Origin: Candidatus Cryptobacteroides faecavium
Lineage (GTDB): Bacteria; Bacteroidota; Bacteroidia; Bacteroidales; UBA932
Direction: 5' to 3'
Assembly (NCBI GenBank): GCA_017694995.1
Contig: JADIMB010000067.1
Coordinates: 1 to 41,259 of the forward strand
DNA: 41,259 nt
Position 1 is the first letter of the stretch. Each line of letters opens with the position of its first letter. A program made the translations under genes and the position numbers. Shown in pieces: positions 31,210 through 40,600 of this stretch. The notes under the pieces were generated by a model, which saw only the letters and a program-made list of their open reading frames with translations, was not told where the DNA came from and searched no databases.

Positions 31210-31977
31210 ATGAAGAAAAATATCACACGATGGATCTTACCGTTGGCTGCTGTTTTGCCATACATGTCCATAACCCAGTCCTGCATGAAAGACAACCAGG
31301 TGGACTACGAGCTTCTGATGCCCAACGCCATAGTGACGGTGAAGCCGGCAGAAGGCACGCCGTCATTCTTCCTGCAGCTCGATGACCAGACGACCCTCGA
31401 GCCGGTCAACATGCAGTCTTCACCATTCGGTGAGGATGAGGTGAGGGCCCTGGTAAACTACACAGAAACATCAGAGCCAAGCGAGCTGTACGACAAAGCC
31501 GTATATATCAACTGGATAGAGAAGGTGCTTACAAAGGAGCTGGTGGAAGACAAAGGAGAGGAAAATGACAACACTTACGGCAATGACCCGATCGAACTTG
31601 CAGACAGCTGGGTGAACATTGCCGAAGACGGATACCTCACTTTGCAGTTCCTGACCAGGTTCGGGAATACAGGAATAGCACATGAAGTCAATCTGATAAA
31701 TGCCGGGACTGAAGAAGACCCGTATATCGTAGAGTTCAGGCACAATGCGCACGGGGACTATGGGACAGGGTACGGCAGCGGCATCGCGGCTTTCCGTCTG
31801 GACGGACTCGAAAGCGGACTCGGGCTGCCGGACACCCAGGGAGAGACAGTAGACCTGACCCTGAAATACATGTCATTCAGCGGCGAGAAAAGCGTGACAT
31901 TCAAATACTGTACACGCAAAGCCACAGAAGACGGAGGAATCGACACCCAGAAGAGTTTCGACCTGAAACTCAAATAG
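31210..31977 (+). CDS. NigD-like lipoprotein
   Basis: 255 residues. A signal MKKNITRWILPLAAVLPYMSITQSC ends in a lipobox-like ITQSC (Cys25), followed by MKDNQVDYELLMPNAIVTVKP. The body is beta-rich, with VNYTETSE...YINWIEKVLTKELVE and a C-terminal half DPIELADSWVNIAEDGYLTLQFLTRFG resembling the NigD C-terminal domain of Bacteroidales. The family is named after a neighbour of a nim-type nitroimidazole gene and its function is unknown. Here it lies 37 nt upstream of an ECF sigma factor gene and may share its transcript. Likely attached to the outer membrane. Confidence 0.78.
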   Translation: MKKNITRWILPLAAVLPYMSITQSCMKDNQVDYELLMPNAIVTVKPAEGTPSFFLQLDDQTTLEPVNMQSSPFGEDEVRALVNYTETSEPSELYDKAVYINWIEKVLTKELVEDKGEENDNTYGNDPIELADSWVNIAEDGYLTLQFLTRFGNTGIAHEVNLINAGTEEDPYIVEFRHNAHGDYGTGYGSGIAAFRLDGLESGLGLPDTQGETVDLTLKYMSFSGEKSVTFKYCTRKATEDGGIDTQKSFDLKLK

Positions 31978-32014
31978 TACAGATACTGCACGGATTATAT
32001 ACCGTCTGTGAATA

Positions 32015-32575
32015 ATGAACGGAGACAAGGATCTACAACTGCTGTCAAATATCAAGAAAGGTGACAGGTCTGCCATGTCGGACCTGTACCTTTGTTATAT
32101 AGGATACCTGAGGGCATTGTGTTCCAGATATATACCTGATGACAATGATGTAAAGGACATATTGCAGACCTGTTTCGTGAAAATATTCACTTCCCTTGAC
32201 AAGTTCCAGTACAGAGGCCCCGGATCTCTCCGGGCATGGATGAGCAGGATTGCGGTAAACGAATCACTGAAGTTCCTCTCCAGCGCCAGGAAGACCGACT
32301 CTTTCAAGGACGGGCTTATGAAAGACATGCCGGAAGAAGACGGGGACGAGCCGGAAATAGACGGCATACCGGCAAATGTCCTGCAGCAGATGATACGGGA
32401 GCTTCCCGACGGATACAGGACTGTCTTCAATCTCTATGTGCTGGAGGAGAAAAGCCACAAGGAGATAGCATCCATGCTCGGGATCACAGACAGCACTTCA
32501 GCATCTCAGTTCCACAGAGCCAGGAATATACTTGCCAAAAAGATAAAAGAATACAGGAAGCATACAGACAGATGA
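32015..32575 (+). CDS. RNA polymerase ECF sigma factor
   Basis: 186 residues. Region 2 (~13-85) has YLRALCSRYIPDDNDVKDILQTCFVKIFTSLDKFQYRGPGSLRAWMSRIAVNESLKFL, the usual -10-binding region. Region 4 (~125-180) has IRELPDGYRTVFNLYVLEEKSHKEIASMLGITDSTSASQFHRARNILAKKI with a helix-turn-helix. The SxSQFHRAR pattern is common to Bacteroidetes ECF sigma factors. It lies 3 nt before a membrane-helix/barrel protein whose N-terminus is cytoplasmic in prediction and looks like an anti-sigma partner. Its target promoters are unknown. Confidence 0.92.
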   Translation: MNGDKDLQLLSNIKKGDRSAMSDLYLCYIGYLRALCSRYIPDDNDVKDILQTCFVKIFTSLDKFQYRGPGSLRAWMSRIAVNESLKFLSSARKTDSFKDGLMKDMPEEDGDEPEIDGIPANVLQQMIRELPDGYRTVFNLYVLEEKSHKEIASMLGITDSTSASQFHRARNILAKKIKEYRKHTDR

Positions 32576-32578
32576 GTT

Positions 32579-33820
32579 ATGGGTAACCAGTGGGAAAATA
32601 AATTGAGAGCCAAGATGGCAGACTATTCGGAGGAAGAGCCGGAAGGTCTGTGGGACAGCATCATGGACCAGCTTCCGGATCAGGCGCGGCCTGCCGGTCC
32701 CGGATCCGGAAGGAAGACTGTCAGGATCATTGTCCTGACGGCGGCCGCTGCTGCATCCGCCGCCGTAATACTACTGTCCGGAGGCCCGGAAATCGGGACT
32801 GCCCCGATATACCCGTACGCCATTGCCGATGCCGGCCACACTGTCATGGCAAGCATCCCGGAAGCCTCCGCAATACCAGAATTTTCAAGACCCGGACGGG
32901 CTGCACATATCCTGCAGAACACTGCACCAGCGGAAGAAATCCAGGATAGCCCTGCGGAAGATGCAGCGTCTCCTGACAGCGGAACGGAGAGCATGGACAT
33001 CCGTCCAGGCAAGGAACACAAGAAGAGCCCGGATGAAAGAGAAATGCCCTATAGCCATGAAGACGGGACATTCCCGCAAGGAATGGATTTCGGGGAAGAC
33101 AGCCACAGGGCAGGCAGAAAGCCGGGACGGTTCAGCGCAGGACTGTCAATATCAAATCTCACCGGGTCGCGGCAGCAGTACAGCGGATACGGCACAATAC
33201 AGCCGCATGCAGCGTCCTTCAAGGGAATACCTGCAGAAAACGCCATAAGCGGTATCCCGGGCACAGGGCTGATGCTGCTGAGCGAAGGGAACCAGTCCAG
33301 CACAAAGATCAGACACAGGCAGCCTGTCAGAGCGGGTGTCTCATTCAGGTATTCCCTGAACGACAGATGGGGCGTCGAGACCGGACTTTCCTACACGTAT
33401 CTTTCATCACGTATGGATTCCGGGAATTCCGACCTTTACAGCAGCACCACAGACCAGACACTCCACTATATAGGGATTCCCCTTAAAGCCAGCTACAGGA
33501 TTTTCAGCACGAAATTCCTGACAGTATATGCAAGCGCAGGAGGGATGGCCGAAAAATGCGTTGCAGGAAAAGCAGTGACAAGGTACGCCATGCAGGGTAA
33601 CGAGACAGACAGGAATACAGACAGGATACAGATCCGTCCGCTGCAGTGGTCAGTAAGTGCAGAAGCAGGAATCCAGGGCAACATAACGGAGATGCTCGGA
33701 ATATATATCGAGCCGGGGATTATATGGTATTTTGACAACGGCAGCATGGTAAGCACCGTCTATACGGAAAAGCCGTTCAATTTCAACCTGGAATTCGGAC
33801 TCAGATTTTCTTTTGAATAA
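32579..33820 (+). CDS. Single-pass membrane protein with anti-sigma-like N-terminus and outer-membrane beta-barrel C-terminus
   Basis: 413 residues. Residues 1-45 (WENKLRAKMADYSEEEPEGLWDSIMDQLPD) are soluble and acidic, like the short cytoplasmic heads of anti-sigma factors. A hydrophobic helix follows (~48-66, RIIVLTAAAAASAAVILLSGG). Residues ~70-190 are a Pro/Glu/Asp-rich linker. Residues ~195-413 are beta-strand-rich (VRAGVSFRYSLNDRWGVETGLSYTYLSS) and end FNLEFGLRFSFE with a near-terminal Phe, an outer-membrane-barrel signature. It is the next gene after an ECF sigma factor. If both membrane parts are real the chain would span the envelope and could inhibit the sigma factor from the outer membrane. 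Confidence 0.7.
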   Translation: MGNQWENKLRAKMADYSEEEPEGLWDSIMDQLPDQARPAGPGSGRKTVRIIVLTAAAAASAAVILLSGGPEIGTAPIYPYAIADAGHTVMASIPEASAIPEFSRPGRAAHILQNTAPAEEIQDSPAEDAASPDSGTESMDIRPGKEHKKSPDEREMPYSHEDGTFPQGMDFGEDSHRAGRKPGRFSAGLSISNLTGSRQQYSGYGTIQPHAASFKGIPAENAISGIPGTGLMLLSEGNQSSTKIRHRQPVRAGVSFRYSLNDRWGVETGLSYTYLSSRMDSGNSDLYSSTTDQTLHYIGIPLKASYRIFSTKFLTVYASAGGMAEKCVAGKAVTRYAMQGNETDRNTDRIQIRPLQWSVSAEAGIQGNITEMLGIYIEPGIIWYFDNGSMVSTVYTEKPFNFNLEFGLRFSFE

Positions 33821-33835
33821 AAATACGGACAAGTG

Positions 33836-33865
33836 TTGGAGTAAAGGAAAAATTTACTACCTTTG
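33836..33865 (+). promoter_or_regulatory. tRNA-His promoter: TTG-N19-TACCTTTG
   Basis: TTG at 33836-33838 and TACCTTTG at 33858-33865 are 19 nt apart. The -7 box continues CAATCCC, identical to the tRNA-Asn promoter. Confidence 0.8.
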
Positions 33866-33883
33866 CAATCCCAAAACCAATAT

Positions 33884-33958
33884 GGTACCCATAGTTCAGT
33901 TGGTTAGAGCGTCAGATTGTGGTTCTGAATGTCGTCGGTTCGAATCCGACTGGGTACC
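33884..33958 (+). tRNA. tRNA-His (GTG)
   Basis: Acceptor GTACCCA pairs with TGGGTAC, and the extra 5' G at 33884 (G-1) pairs with C73 at 33958, the identity feature of tRNA-His. Anticodon loop TTGTGGT gives anticodon GTG. T-arm TTCGAAT is normal. No CCA is encoded. A terminator follows. Confidence 0.95.
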
Positions 33959-33964
33959 CTCCAA

Positions 33965-34003
33965 AAGTCCTTGAAATCATTGAATTTCAGGGACTTCTTC
34001 TTT
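33965..34003 (+). terminator. Terminator after tRNA-His
   Basis: Arms at 33965-33977 and 33984-33996 form a 13-bp stem with one G-T pair and a 6-nt loop, followed by CTTCTTT. Confidence 0.75.
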
Positions 34004-34068
34004 ATGTATCCACCATCAGGCCCCATAAAGGCGGTATCAAACAGTTTCAAGACACACGGAAACGAGAA

Positions 34069-34098
34069 AGGCCGGCCCCGGGAGTCCCGGACCGGCCT
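34069..34098 (-). terminator. Terminator after the sulfatase gene
   Basis: A GC-rich hairpin with outer stem AGGCCGG/CCGGCCT and inner stem CCGGGA/TCCCGG, 23 nt beyond the sulfatase stop. The minus-strand sequence after it is T-rich (TTTCTCGTTT). Confidence 0.75.
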
Positions 34099-34121
34099 GA
34101 AAATGCATCTTCACCCCACTG

Positions 34122-35693
34122 TCAGAGCGACTTCTTCGCTATCTTGCTCTCTATAGGATCCTTATACTGGTCCTGAAGCCTCTTGAGCTCCTCTTTCAGC
34201 TGTGCAGTGACCTCCTCATAACCAGGCTTCCCGTAAAGGTTGTCCATCTCATGAGGGTCTGACTGGAGATCGTAGAGCTCCCACTCGTCTATGTCATTAT
34301 AGAAATGTATCAGCTTCCACCTGTCAGTCCTGACACCATAGTGGCGCTTGACCATGTGCTCGGCAGGATACTCATAGAAATGATAGTAAAGGGACTTCCT
34401 CCAGTTGTCAGGTTTCTCCCCTTTCAGCAGAGGCAGCAGGGAAACACCCTGGATGTCATCCGGTATAGGAGCACCGGCTATGTCAAGGAATGTAGGGGCA
34501 TAGTCGATGTTCTGGACCAGCTGAGGGATATCGCCTCTGGCGTCCAATCCGTCAGGAAGCCGCATTACGAGAGGCGTACGCATTGACTCTTCATACATGA
34601 ACCTCTTGTCAAACCATCCGTGCTCTCCCATATAGAACCCCTGGTCGGAAGTATATACTACGAGCGTGTTCTCAAGCATCCCCTTCTCTTCCAGATAGTC
34701 GAGGACACGACCCACATTGTCGTCAAGAGACTTGAGGACCTTTGCATAGTCACGCATATATCTCTGGAACTTCCACTCCGCCAGTTCCTTGCCCTGAGGG
34801 TTCTTCTGCTGGAACTCTTTGATTATAGGAGCGTAGGCAGCCTTGTAAACCTCCCTGTCCTCAGGTGAAAGACGGTTTACCATGGCATGATAGGTAGCAG
34901 CCAGAGGAGTGTTCAGACCCTCGATGTCCATCTTGGTGTCATAGACTATATCCATATCCTTCCAGATGCTCATCTCCTGCTCGGCAGCGGCAGTGCGACC
35001 TTCATAATCATCATAGAAATTCTCAGGGAGAGGGAATGTCTTGTCCTCATATTCGTTGAGATACTTCAGCTCCGGAAGCCATGCCCGGTGGCAGGCCTTG
35101 TGGTGGATGAACAGGCAGAAAGGCTTGTCCTTGTCACGCTGGTTCTCCATCCAGTCTATGCCCATGTCTGTGATGATATTGGTGACATAGCCGTCAACGC
35201 GGACGGTGTCATTGTCCATTGTGATGAAGGAAGGGTTGTAGTAATCCCCCTGTCCAGGGACTATCTTCCAGTAATCAAATCCGGTAGGCAGAGATTCCAG
35301 GTGCCATTTCCCCACAATGGCAGTCTGATACCCTGCTTTCTGGAGGAGCTTGGGCATGGTCTGCTGGGAGCCGTCAAAGATACAAGTGGTGTTGTCCGTG
35401 AACCCGTTGGCATGGCTGTGCTTTCCTGTAAACATACAGGCGCGGCTCGGGCCGCTCAGGGAATTGGCGACAAAGCTGTTTGTGAACTTCACACCGTCCC
35501 GGGCAATTCTGTCCAGGTTCGGAGTGTCCACATACCTGCCGTCATAACAGCTCATCATCTGGGCCGTATGGTCATCGGTCATGATGTAGACAATGTTGTA
35601 CCTTGTGTCAGCCTTCTTGTCCGGGCCGCATGATGTCACAGCAAGCACGGCTGCGGCGCCGGATAATGTCTTAAGTATGTCAATTCTAGTCAT
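34122..35693 (-). CDS. Sulfatase (S1 family), lipoprotein, Ser-type formylglycine motif
   Basis: 523 residues with lipobox AVTSC (Cys22). Metal-binding Asp pair at IVYIMTDDHTAQ (D40, D41). The formylglycine motif is S80-G-P-S-R84 (LSGPSRACMFTGKHSHANG), so Ser80 would be oxidised by an anaerobic sulfatase-maturating enzyme (not in this window). The C-terminal metal/sulfate site is VVYTSDQGFYMGEHGWFDKR. The general layout resembles S1 sulfatases acting on carbohydrate; GlcNAc-6-sulfate or another sulfated sugar is possible but unproven. It lies downstream of SusC/SusD, after a terminator, with its own -7 element, and is probably placed at the outer membrane or periplasm. Confidence 0.9.
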   Translation of the reverse strand: MTRIDILKTLSGAAAVLAVTSCGPDKKADTRYNIVYIMTDDHTAQMMSCYDGRYVDTPNLDRIARDGVKFTNSFVANSLSGPSRACMFTGKHSHANGFTDNTTCIFDGSQQTMPKLLQKAGYQTAIVGKWHLESLPTGFDYWKIVPGQGDYYNPSFITMDNDTVRVDGYVTNIITDMGIDWMENQRDKDKPFCLFIHHKACHRAWLPELKYLNEYEDKTFPLPENFYDDYEGRTAAAEQEMSIWKDMDIVYDTKMDIEGLNTPLAATYHAMVNRLSPEDREVYKAAYAPIIKEFQQKNPQGKELAEWKFQRYMRDYAKVLKSLDDNVGRVLDYLEEKGMLENTLVVYTSDQGFYMGEHGWFDKRFMYEESMRTPLVMRLPDGLDARGDIPQLVQNIDYAPTFLDIAGAPIPDDIQGVSLLPLLKGEKPDNWRKSLYYHFYEYPAEHMVKRHYGVRTDRWKLIHFYNDIDEWELYDLQSDPHEMDNLYGKPGYEEVTAQLKEELKRLQDQYKDPIESKIAKKSL

Positions 35694-35722
35694 AAAGATT
35701 TGATTTTCTTGGCTAAGGTAAT

Positions 35723-35730
35723 CAAAAATA
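35723..35730 (-). promoter_or_regulatory. -7 element (TATTTTTG) upstream of the sulfatase gene
   Basis: Minus-strand TATTTTTG fits TAnnTTTG, 29 nt before the sulfatase ATG. It lies just beyond the SusD terminator, so the sulfatase can be expressed apart from SusCD. A TTTG 16 nt upstream falls inside the terminator stem-loop. Confidence 0.45.
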
Positions 35731-35737
35731 AAATAAA

Positions 35738-35771
35738 TGGCTGTGCCAAAAGTAAAATTTTGACACAGCCA
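35738..35771 (-). terminator. Terminator after susD
   Basis: TGGCTGTG and CACAGCCA form an 8-bp stem with a further CAAAA/TTTTG pairing inside. The minus-strand tail is T-rich (TTTATTTTATTTTTG). It separates susD from the sulfatase gene. Confidence 0.8.
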
Positions 35772-35789
35772 CCATTATTCAAGCATATC

Positions 35790-37652
35790 TTACCAGCCAG
35801 GGTTCTGCACCCAGAGGTTGTCTGTCAGGGACAGCATACCCTGCCTTATAGGCAGAAGGTAGTCCCTGTCCACATGGAACTGATAACCGTTCGGGAGATT
35901 GTCGAAAGGAATGATATACCTGTCCCCGTGGTCATCCTCATCAGTGAGGAACAGATTGTTGTCCTGATCCTGGTCATATACGAGCGCATCGCCATAGAAC
36001 TCGTTGCCCTCCAGATTGCTTCCGGTGAACATCGCCCCGTAAGGGATATAGTCCTTGATCAGCACATCAGCTGCGGCCCAGCGGAAGATGTCATACATCC
36101 TGCGCCCTTCACACGCCTGCTCTACCCTTCTCTCTCGGCGTACGACCTGTATATACTTGTCGTCACCTCCTCCGACTTTGTACATCGGATAGCTCTCGTC
36201 TGCAAGGAACTCCCTGTCGAAATCCACCTCAGGCATACCTACGCGGTCGCGCAGAGGCTTGAGAGCGGCCTTTATCCTCGTCTCGTTGGCAGCACCGTCA
36301 AGCTCGGCAAGAGCCTCGGCGAAGTTCAGTAGAGCGTCCGCATAGCGGAACTGTATGGCAGGAGTCTGGCTCTTGTACTCACCTTCGATAGTGGAAGGGT
36401 CTGCAGGGTCGATCTCGACATGCTTCAAGAGAGCATATCCTGTAGCGTTCCTGTGATATGCACCGCTCGGGTCACCCTGAAGCAGAGGAAGAGTAAACAC
36501 GAAATCAGGAGTCCCGTCCTCGTCCTGGTCAGGACGGAGCTGCTGTCCCGGGATGCAGGCCGTCTGTGAAAGACGCGGGTCGCGGACAGTAGGAAGGAGC
36601 TCGTTCCCGTAAGTACGTTTGGCCTCAAGCCGCTCATCTCCGATGAAAGGTCTTCCGTCTATGGTAAGATAGTCATCCACAAGAGAAGCTGTAAGGCCTT
36701 TCTCTCCTCCACCCAGATTCTGGAAACGTGTCACGGAATGTCCTATGTTGTCGGCTATGTTGTACTTCTTCCACCAGAGGACCTCAGGATTCGATGTGAG
36801 GTCAAGGGTCACGAACATCTCCCTGTAGTCGTTGAGAGGGTCGCCGGTAGAGTAGATCTGCCATCTTCCAGCCTCTTTTCCCTCTATTATAGGAGCCACG
36901 GCATCCACAGCCTGCTGGAGATAGTCATCGATTTGCTCATCAGTAATTTCAGGATCGAAGAACTTGTCACCCTTTGCCTTATGGTACTTCTCCCATGTCG
37001 CTTCGAACAAGGCCACCTCGCTCTTGAATATGCGGGCCACGTCCTTATGCACCCTCATTGAAGCATTGCTGGTCTGCACCTGGAGGTTCTCTATCGCCAT
37101 ATCCAGGTCGGCAAGTATCTTGTCAGCGATGAAAGTCCTGCTGTCACGAGGCATCTTGAGCTCCTCGATATTCGGGTTGAGCACCTGGTCCACCCAAGTC
37201 ACTCCGCCATAGTCCCTCATGAGAAGGAAATAATACCATGCCCTGAAATAATAGACCTCGCCGACACACTGCTTGTATTCCGTGTCGTCAGTAGAGCCTG
37301 TATAGTTACCAAGGTTGTTGATCATGAAATTGGCTGCCCTTATCCACTGGTATGCGGTAAGATCTGCAGCTCCAGACAAAGTCATATCCCCGTTTAGCCG
37401 GGTATTCACCGAAGCATATACCATATTGTCACTCATGATATCTCCGAAAGCTATACCCGTTCCGTTGACAGTAGAAGGATGTCCGCGGAAAGCATTCTGA
37501 TAAAAGTTGTTCAGATACTTTTCCATCTCGCCCACGGTCCTGAACACAGTGGAAGTGGATATGACACCTTCAGGTTCCTTGTCCAGACTGAAGCATCCAG
37601 AGACGGAAGTAACCAGTGTCAGAGCCGCGAGAAATATATATATTTTTTTCAT
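35790..37652 (-). CDS. SusD/RagB-family glycan-binding lipoprotein
   Basis: 620 residues. Signal MKKIYIFLAALTLVTSVSGC ends with lipobox VSGC (Cys20), then FSLDKEPEGVISTSTVFRTVGEMEKYLNNFYQNAF, the SusD N-terminal pattern. The middle has YYFRAWYYFLLMRDYGGVTWVDQVL (SusD-like TPR). The C-terminal region has RYADALLNFAEALAEL and RRERRVEQACEGRRMYDIFRW. It ends YLLPIRQGMLSLTDNLWVQNPGW. It is the surface lipoprotein lid of the SusC transporter, encoded 13 nt upstream on the same transcript. The glycan specificity cannot be read. Confidence 0.95.
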   Translation of the reverse strand: MKKIYIFLAALTLVTSVSGCFSLDKEPEGVISTSTVFRTVGEMEKYLNNFYQNAFRGHPSTVNGTGIAFGDIMSDNMVYASVNTRLNGDMTLSGAADLTAYQWIRAANFMINNLGNYTGSTDDTEYKQCVGEVYYFRAWYYFLLMRDYGGVTWVDQVLNPNIEELKMPRDSRTFIADKILADLDMAIENLQVQTSNASMRVHKDVARIFKSEVALFEATWEKYHKAKGDKFFDPEITDEQIDDYLQQAVDAVAPIIEGKEAGRWQIYSTGDPLNDYREMFVTLDLTSNPEVLWWKKYNIADNIGHSVTRFQNLGGGEKGLTASLVDDYLTIDGRPFIGDERLEAKRTYGNELLPTVRDPRLSQTACIPGQQLRPDQDEDGTPDFVFTLPLLQGDPSGAYHRNATGYALLKHVEIDPADPSTIEGEYKSQTPAIQFRYADALLNFAEALAELDGAANETRIKAALKPLRDRVGMPEVDFDREFLADESYPMYKVGGGDDKYIQVVRRERRVEQACEGRRMYDIFRWAAADVLIKDYIPYGAMFTGSNLEGNEFYGDALVYDQDQDNNLFLTDEDDHGDRYIIPFDNLPNGYQFHVDRDYLLPIRQGMLSLTDNLWVQNPGW

Positions 37653-37665
37653 TGTCTAATAGTTG

Positions 37666-40600
37666 TTACAGATTAATGATAAGCCCTATTGAGTATATCC
37701 TGTTCATTGGATAGTTCTTTCCTCCTTCATTAGAGTATCCACTTGATGTGAATATCGCCTCAGGGTCGAACATCTTGGCAAGTCTGGTGAATGTCACGAG
37801 GTTGTCTCCCGAGAAATAAACCTGGAGTTTGGTAAGCCCTATCTTCTTTATCATCTTCTGAGGGAAGTCATAGCTGAGGGTCAGGTTCTTGAGCCTGCAG
37901 TAAGCCGCACTCTGGAGATACTGGTCGCTGGTCAGCTGGGTCTTGTTGGTATACTGGCTGGTAGCCGCTCCCGCTGCGTTGATGTAAGGACGAGGATAGT
38001 ACGCATCCGGGTTGTCCTCTGTCCAGTAGTCCAGATGATCGTTAAAGACTGTAGTCTGTGCATACGAGCTGCCGCCCCAGAAATACACTCCGTTAGGCCA
38101 CCAGTCACGCTTACCCACACCCTGGAACATCACACTCAGGGAGATACCTTTCCATGAGAGGGAACCCTGGATGGTGTAGTTGTATCTCGGGGTCGTGCTT
38201 CCGATGATCTCATAGTCACCCATGTCACCGAGGGTATTAGTTCCGTTATCTATCTTATTGTCACCGTTTATGTCCAGATACTTGACATCGCCCGGCTGCC
38301 ATGGCTGGGCTGAAATGTAGGAGAGGTCGAGTTTGTTGTATTCTGCAGCCTCTTCAGGAGTCTGGATAAGGCCACCTGACCTGAGTCCCCAGATCTCGCC
38401 GACTTCACGGCCTTCATACCAGTTGCCGGACGGGTTGGTGCCGCTCTCGTTTGCATACTGGGTGACAACAGCTGTAGCATCATACACGGAACCTCCTATG
38501 GAGAAGTCCACTTCCTTTGCTATCTGGCCCCTGTACAGGACTGAGAGTTCCCATCCGCGGTTACGCATGCACGCATTGTTGGTCTGAGGTGCAGAAGCAC
38601 CGAAGAAATCCGGGAGTTCCTCTGCCGGCCCGAGCATATCCTTGGTGTCCCTCTGGAAGAACTCCAGGCTACCTGTAAGACGCCCCTTGAGCATGTTCCA
38701 GTCGAGGGCTATGTTCTTGCTGTCCACCTTCTCCCAGGTAGTGTTCGGGTTCACGACTCCAGGAGCGGAGAAATACATCTCCCTGCCGTTCTGGAAATAC
38801 CAGCTTCCCTGGGCGTTAGGAGTGATAGTCGATGCAAATGTGTAGAGCGCAGCCCCGGCCTGGTTTCCGAGCTGTCCCCATGAAGCCCTGATCTTCAGTT
38901 CGTCGAAAAGATGGCTTGCAGGCTCGAAGAACGGCTCGCGGGCAATGTTCCATCCCACAGACACTGAAGGGAAGAAGCCCCACCTGTTGCCTTTGGCGAA
39001 ACGAGAGGATCCGTCATAGCGGGCGCTGAACTCAAGAAGATACCTGCCGTCATAGTCATAGTTGATACGTCCGAAGAATCCCCTTGTGGCCCAGCCGTTA
39101 CGGGTCTCTGAAACCACCTTGCTCTCATCGGACATACCCATGTTCAGACTGGTATTGGTATATGTTGCAAGGTCAGTCACATAGCCGTACATATAATTGT
39201 AGTTGTAGTCCTCCTCCTGGAAACCGACGGTGAACGCGAAGTTGTTCTTGTTCGCGGAGAAATTATAGGAAGTATATACATTCAGGGACTGGTAACGGAT
39301 AATGTCCATCTTTCTCAAGAAAGAACCGTCAGCCACTACTCCCATCTCGCCTCTGGTACCTTTCGAAGTGGTGACACCGTCAAGGGCGTAGATGTCAGGA
39401 GCCTGGTTCATGGCCTTGTAGTTCCAGTTGTTCTGCTTGTACGTGTAGTCTGCGAAGATTTTCCAGTTCTTCACAGGCTCGACCTCAAGGCCGAGTGTGA
39501 AGAGGAAGTCGTCATCAAGGCTGTTGGTGTATGTGCCGCTCTGCAGATAAGGAACGAGCGAAAGTTCGGTGAAATGCCCGTTAGGGTCGATATAATGCAC
39601 CGTAGGACGGAAACGCGCAAGAGAATGGTAGAATCCCTCGGAAAGACCTCCGTCACCGAACGGGGTGTTGGTTTCCTGATGGCTGTACTTGGTATTGAAT
39701 TTCAGACGCAGCCACTTTGTAAGGTTCGCATTGAGGTTGGCGTTGATATTGAACCTCTTGTAGCCGATGTCCGCATAACGGAGGATACCGTCTTCAGAAT
39801 ATGCGCCCCCGGATACATAATAGCGTACCTTGTCAGTACCTCCGCTGAGGCTGAGGTTGTGGTCCTGCTTGAAAGCGAAGTCCTTGTAATGAAGGTCGAA
39901 ATAATCGGTATTTCCGATACCGCTTTCTGAATTTTCAAATGCAGGGTTCATGCTGGCTCCCGGCTGAAGCTCCTGCCAAGGATCGACACTCTTCGGATTG
40001 TCGATGAACTGCTGGAGAAGGGCTATCTTCTCATCCGAATAAAGACGGGTACTTCCGGTATTGCGCACACCGGCATTCCAGTAGTTGGCGAAATCAACAG
40101 AGTTTGCCATATCCGGGAGAACTGTAGGCTGGGTCCAGCCGACATTACCGTGATAGCTTACCCTCATCTTGCCTTCCTCACCGCCTTTGGTGGTGACCAG
40201 GATGACACCGTACGCAGCACGCGCACCGTAGATGGCACTTGCTGATGCATCCTTCAGGACAGAGATGCTGGCCACATCGTTAGGGTTCACATCGGAAAGG
40301 TCCATCTCCACACCATCCACCAGGACGTAAGGAGTGGAAGTGCCGGAAAGGTTACCCTGGCCACGAATCTGGAGGGTACCCTTGGCACCAGGACGTCCTG
40401 AATTGGAGTTGTTCACTGTAAGACCCGGCACAAGACCCTGGAGACTCTGGGTGATGTTCGCCACAGGACGCATATCCAGGTCTTCGGACTCTACTGTAGA
40501 GACAGAACCCGTCAGGTTCACTTTCTTCTGTACGCCATATCCGACGACAACCACTTCATCAAGGAAGTCCATTGAAGTGCGGAAAAGAACGTCCTGAGTC

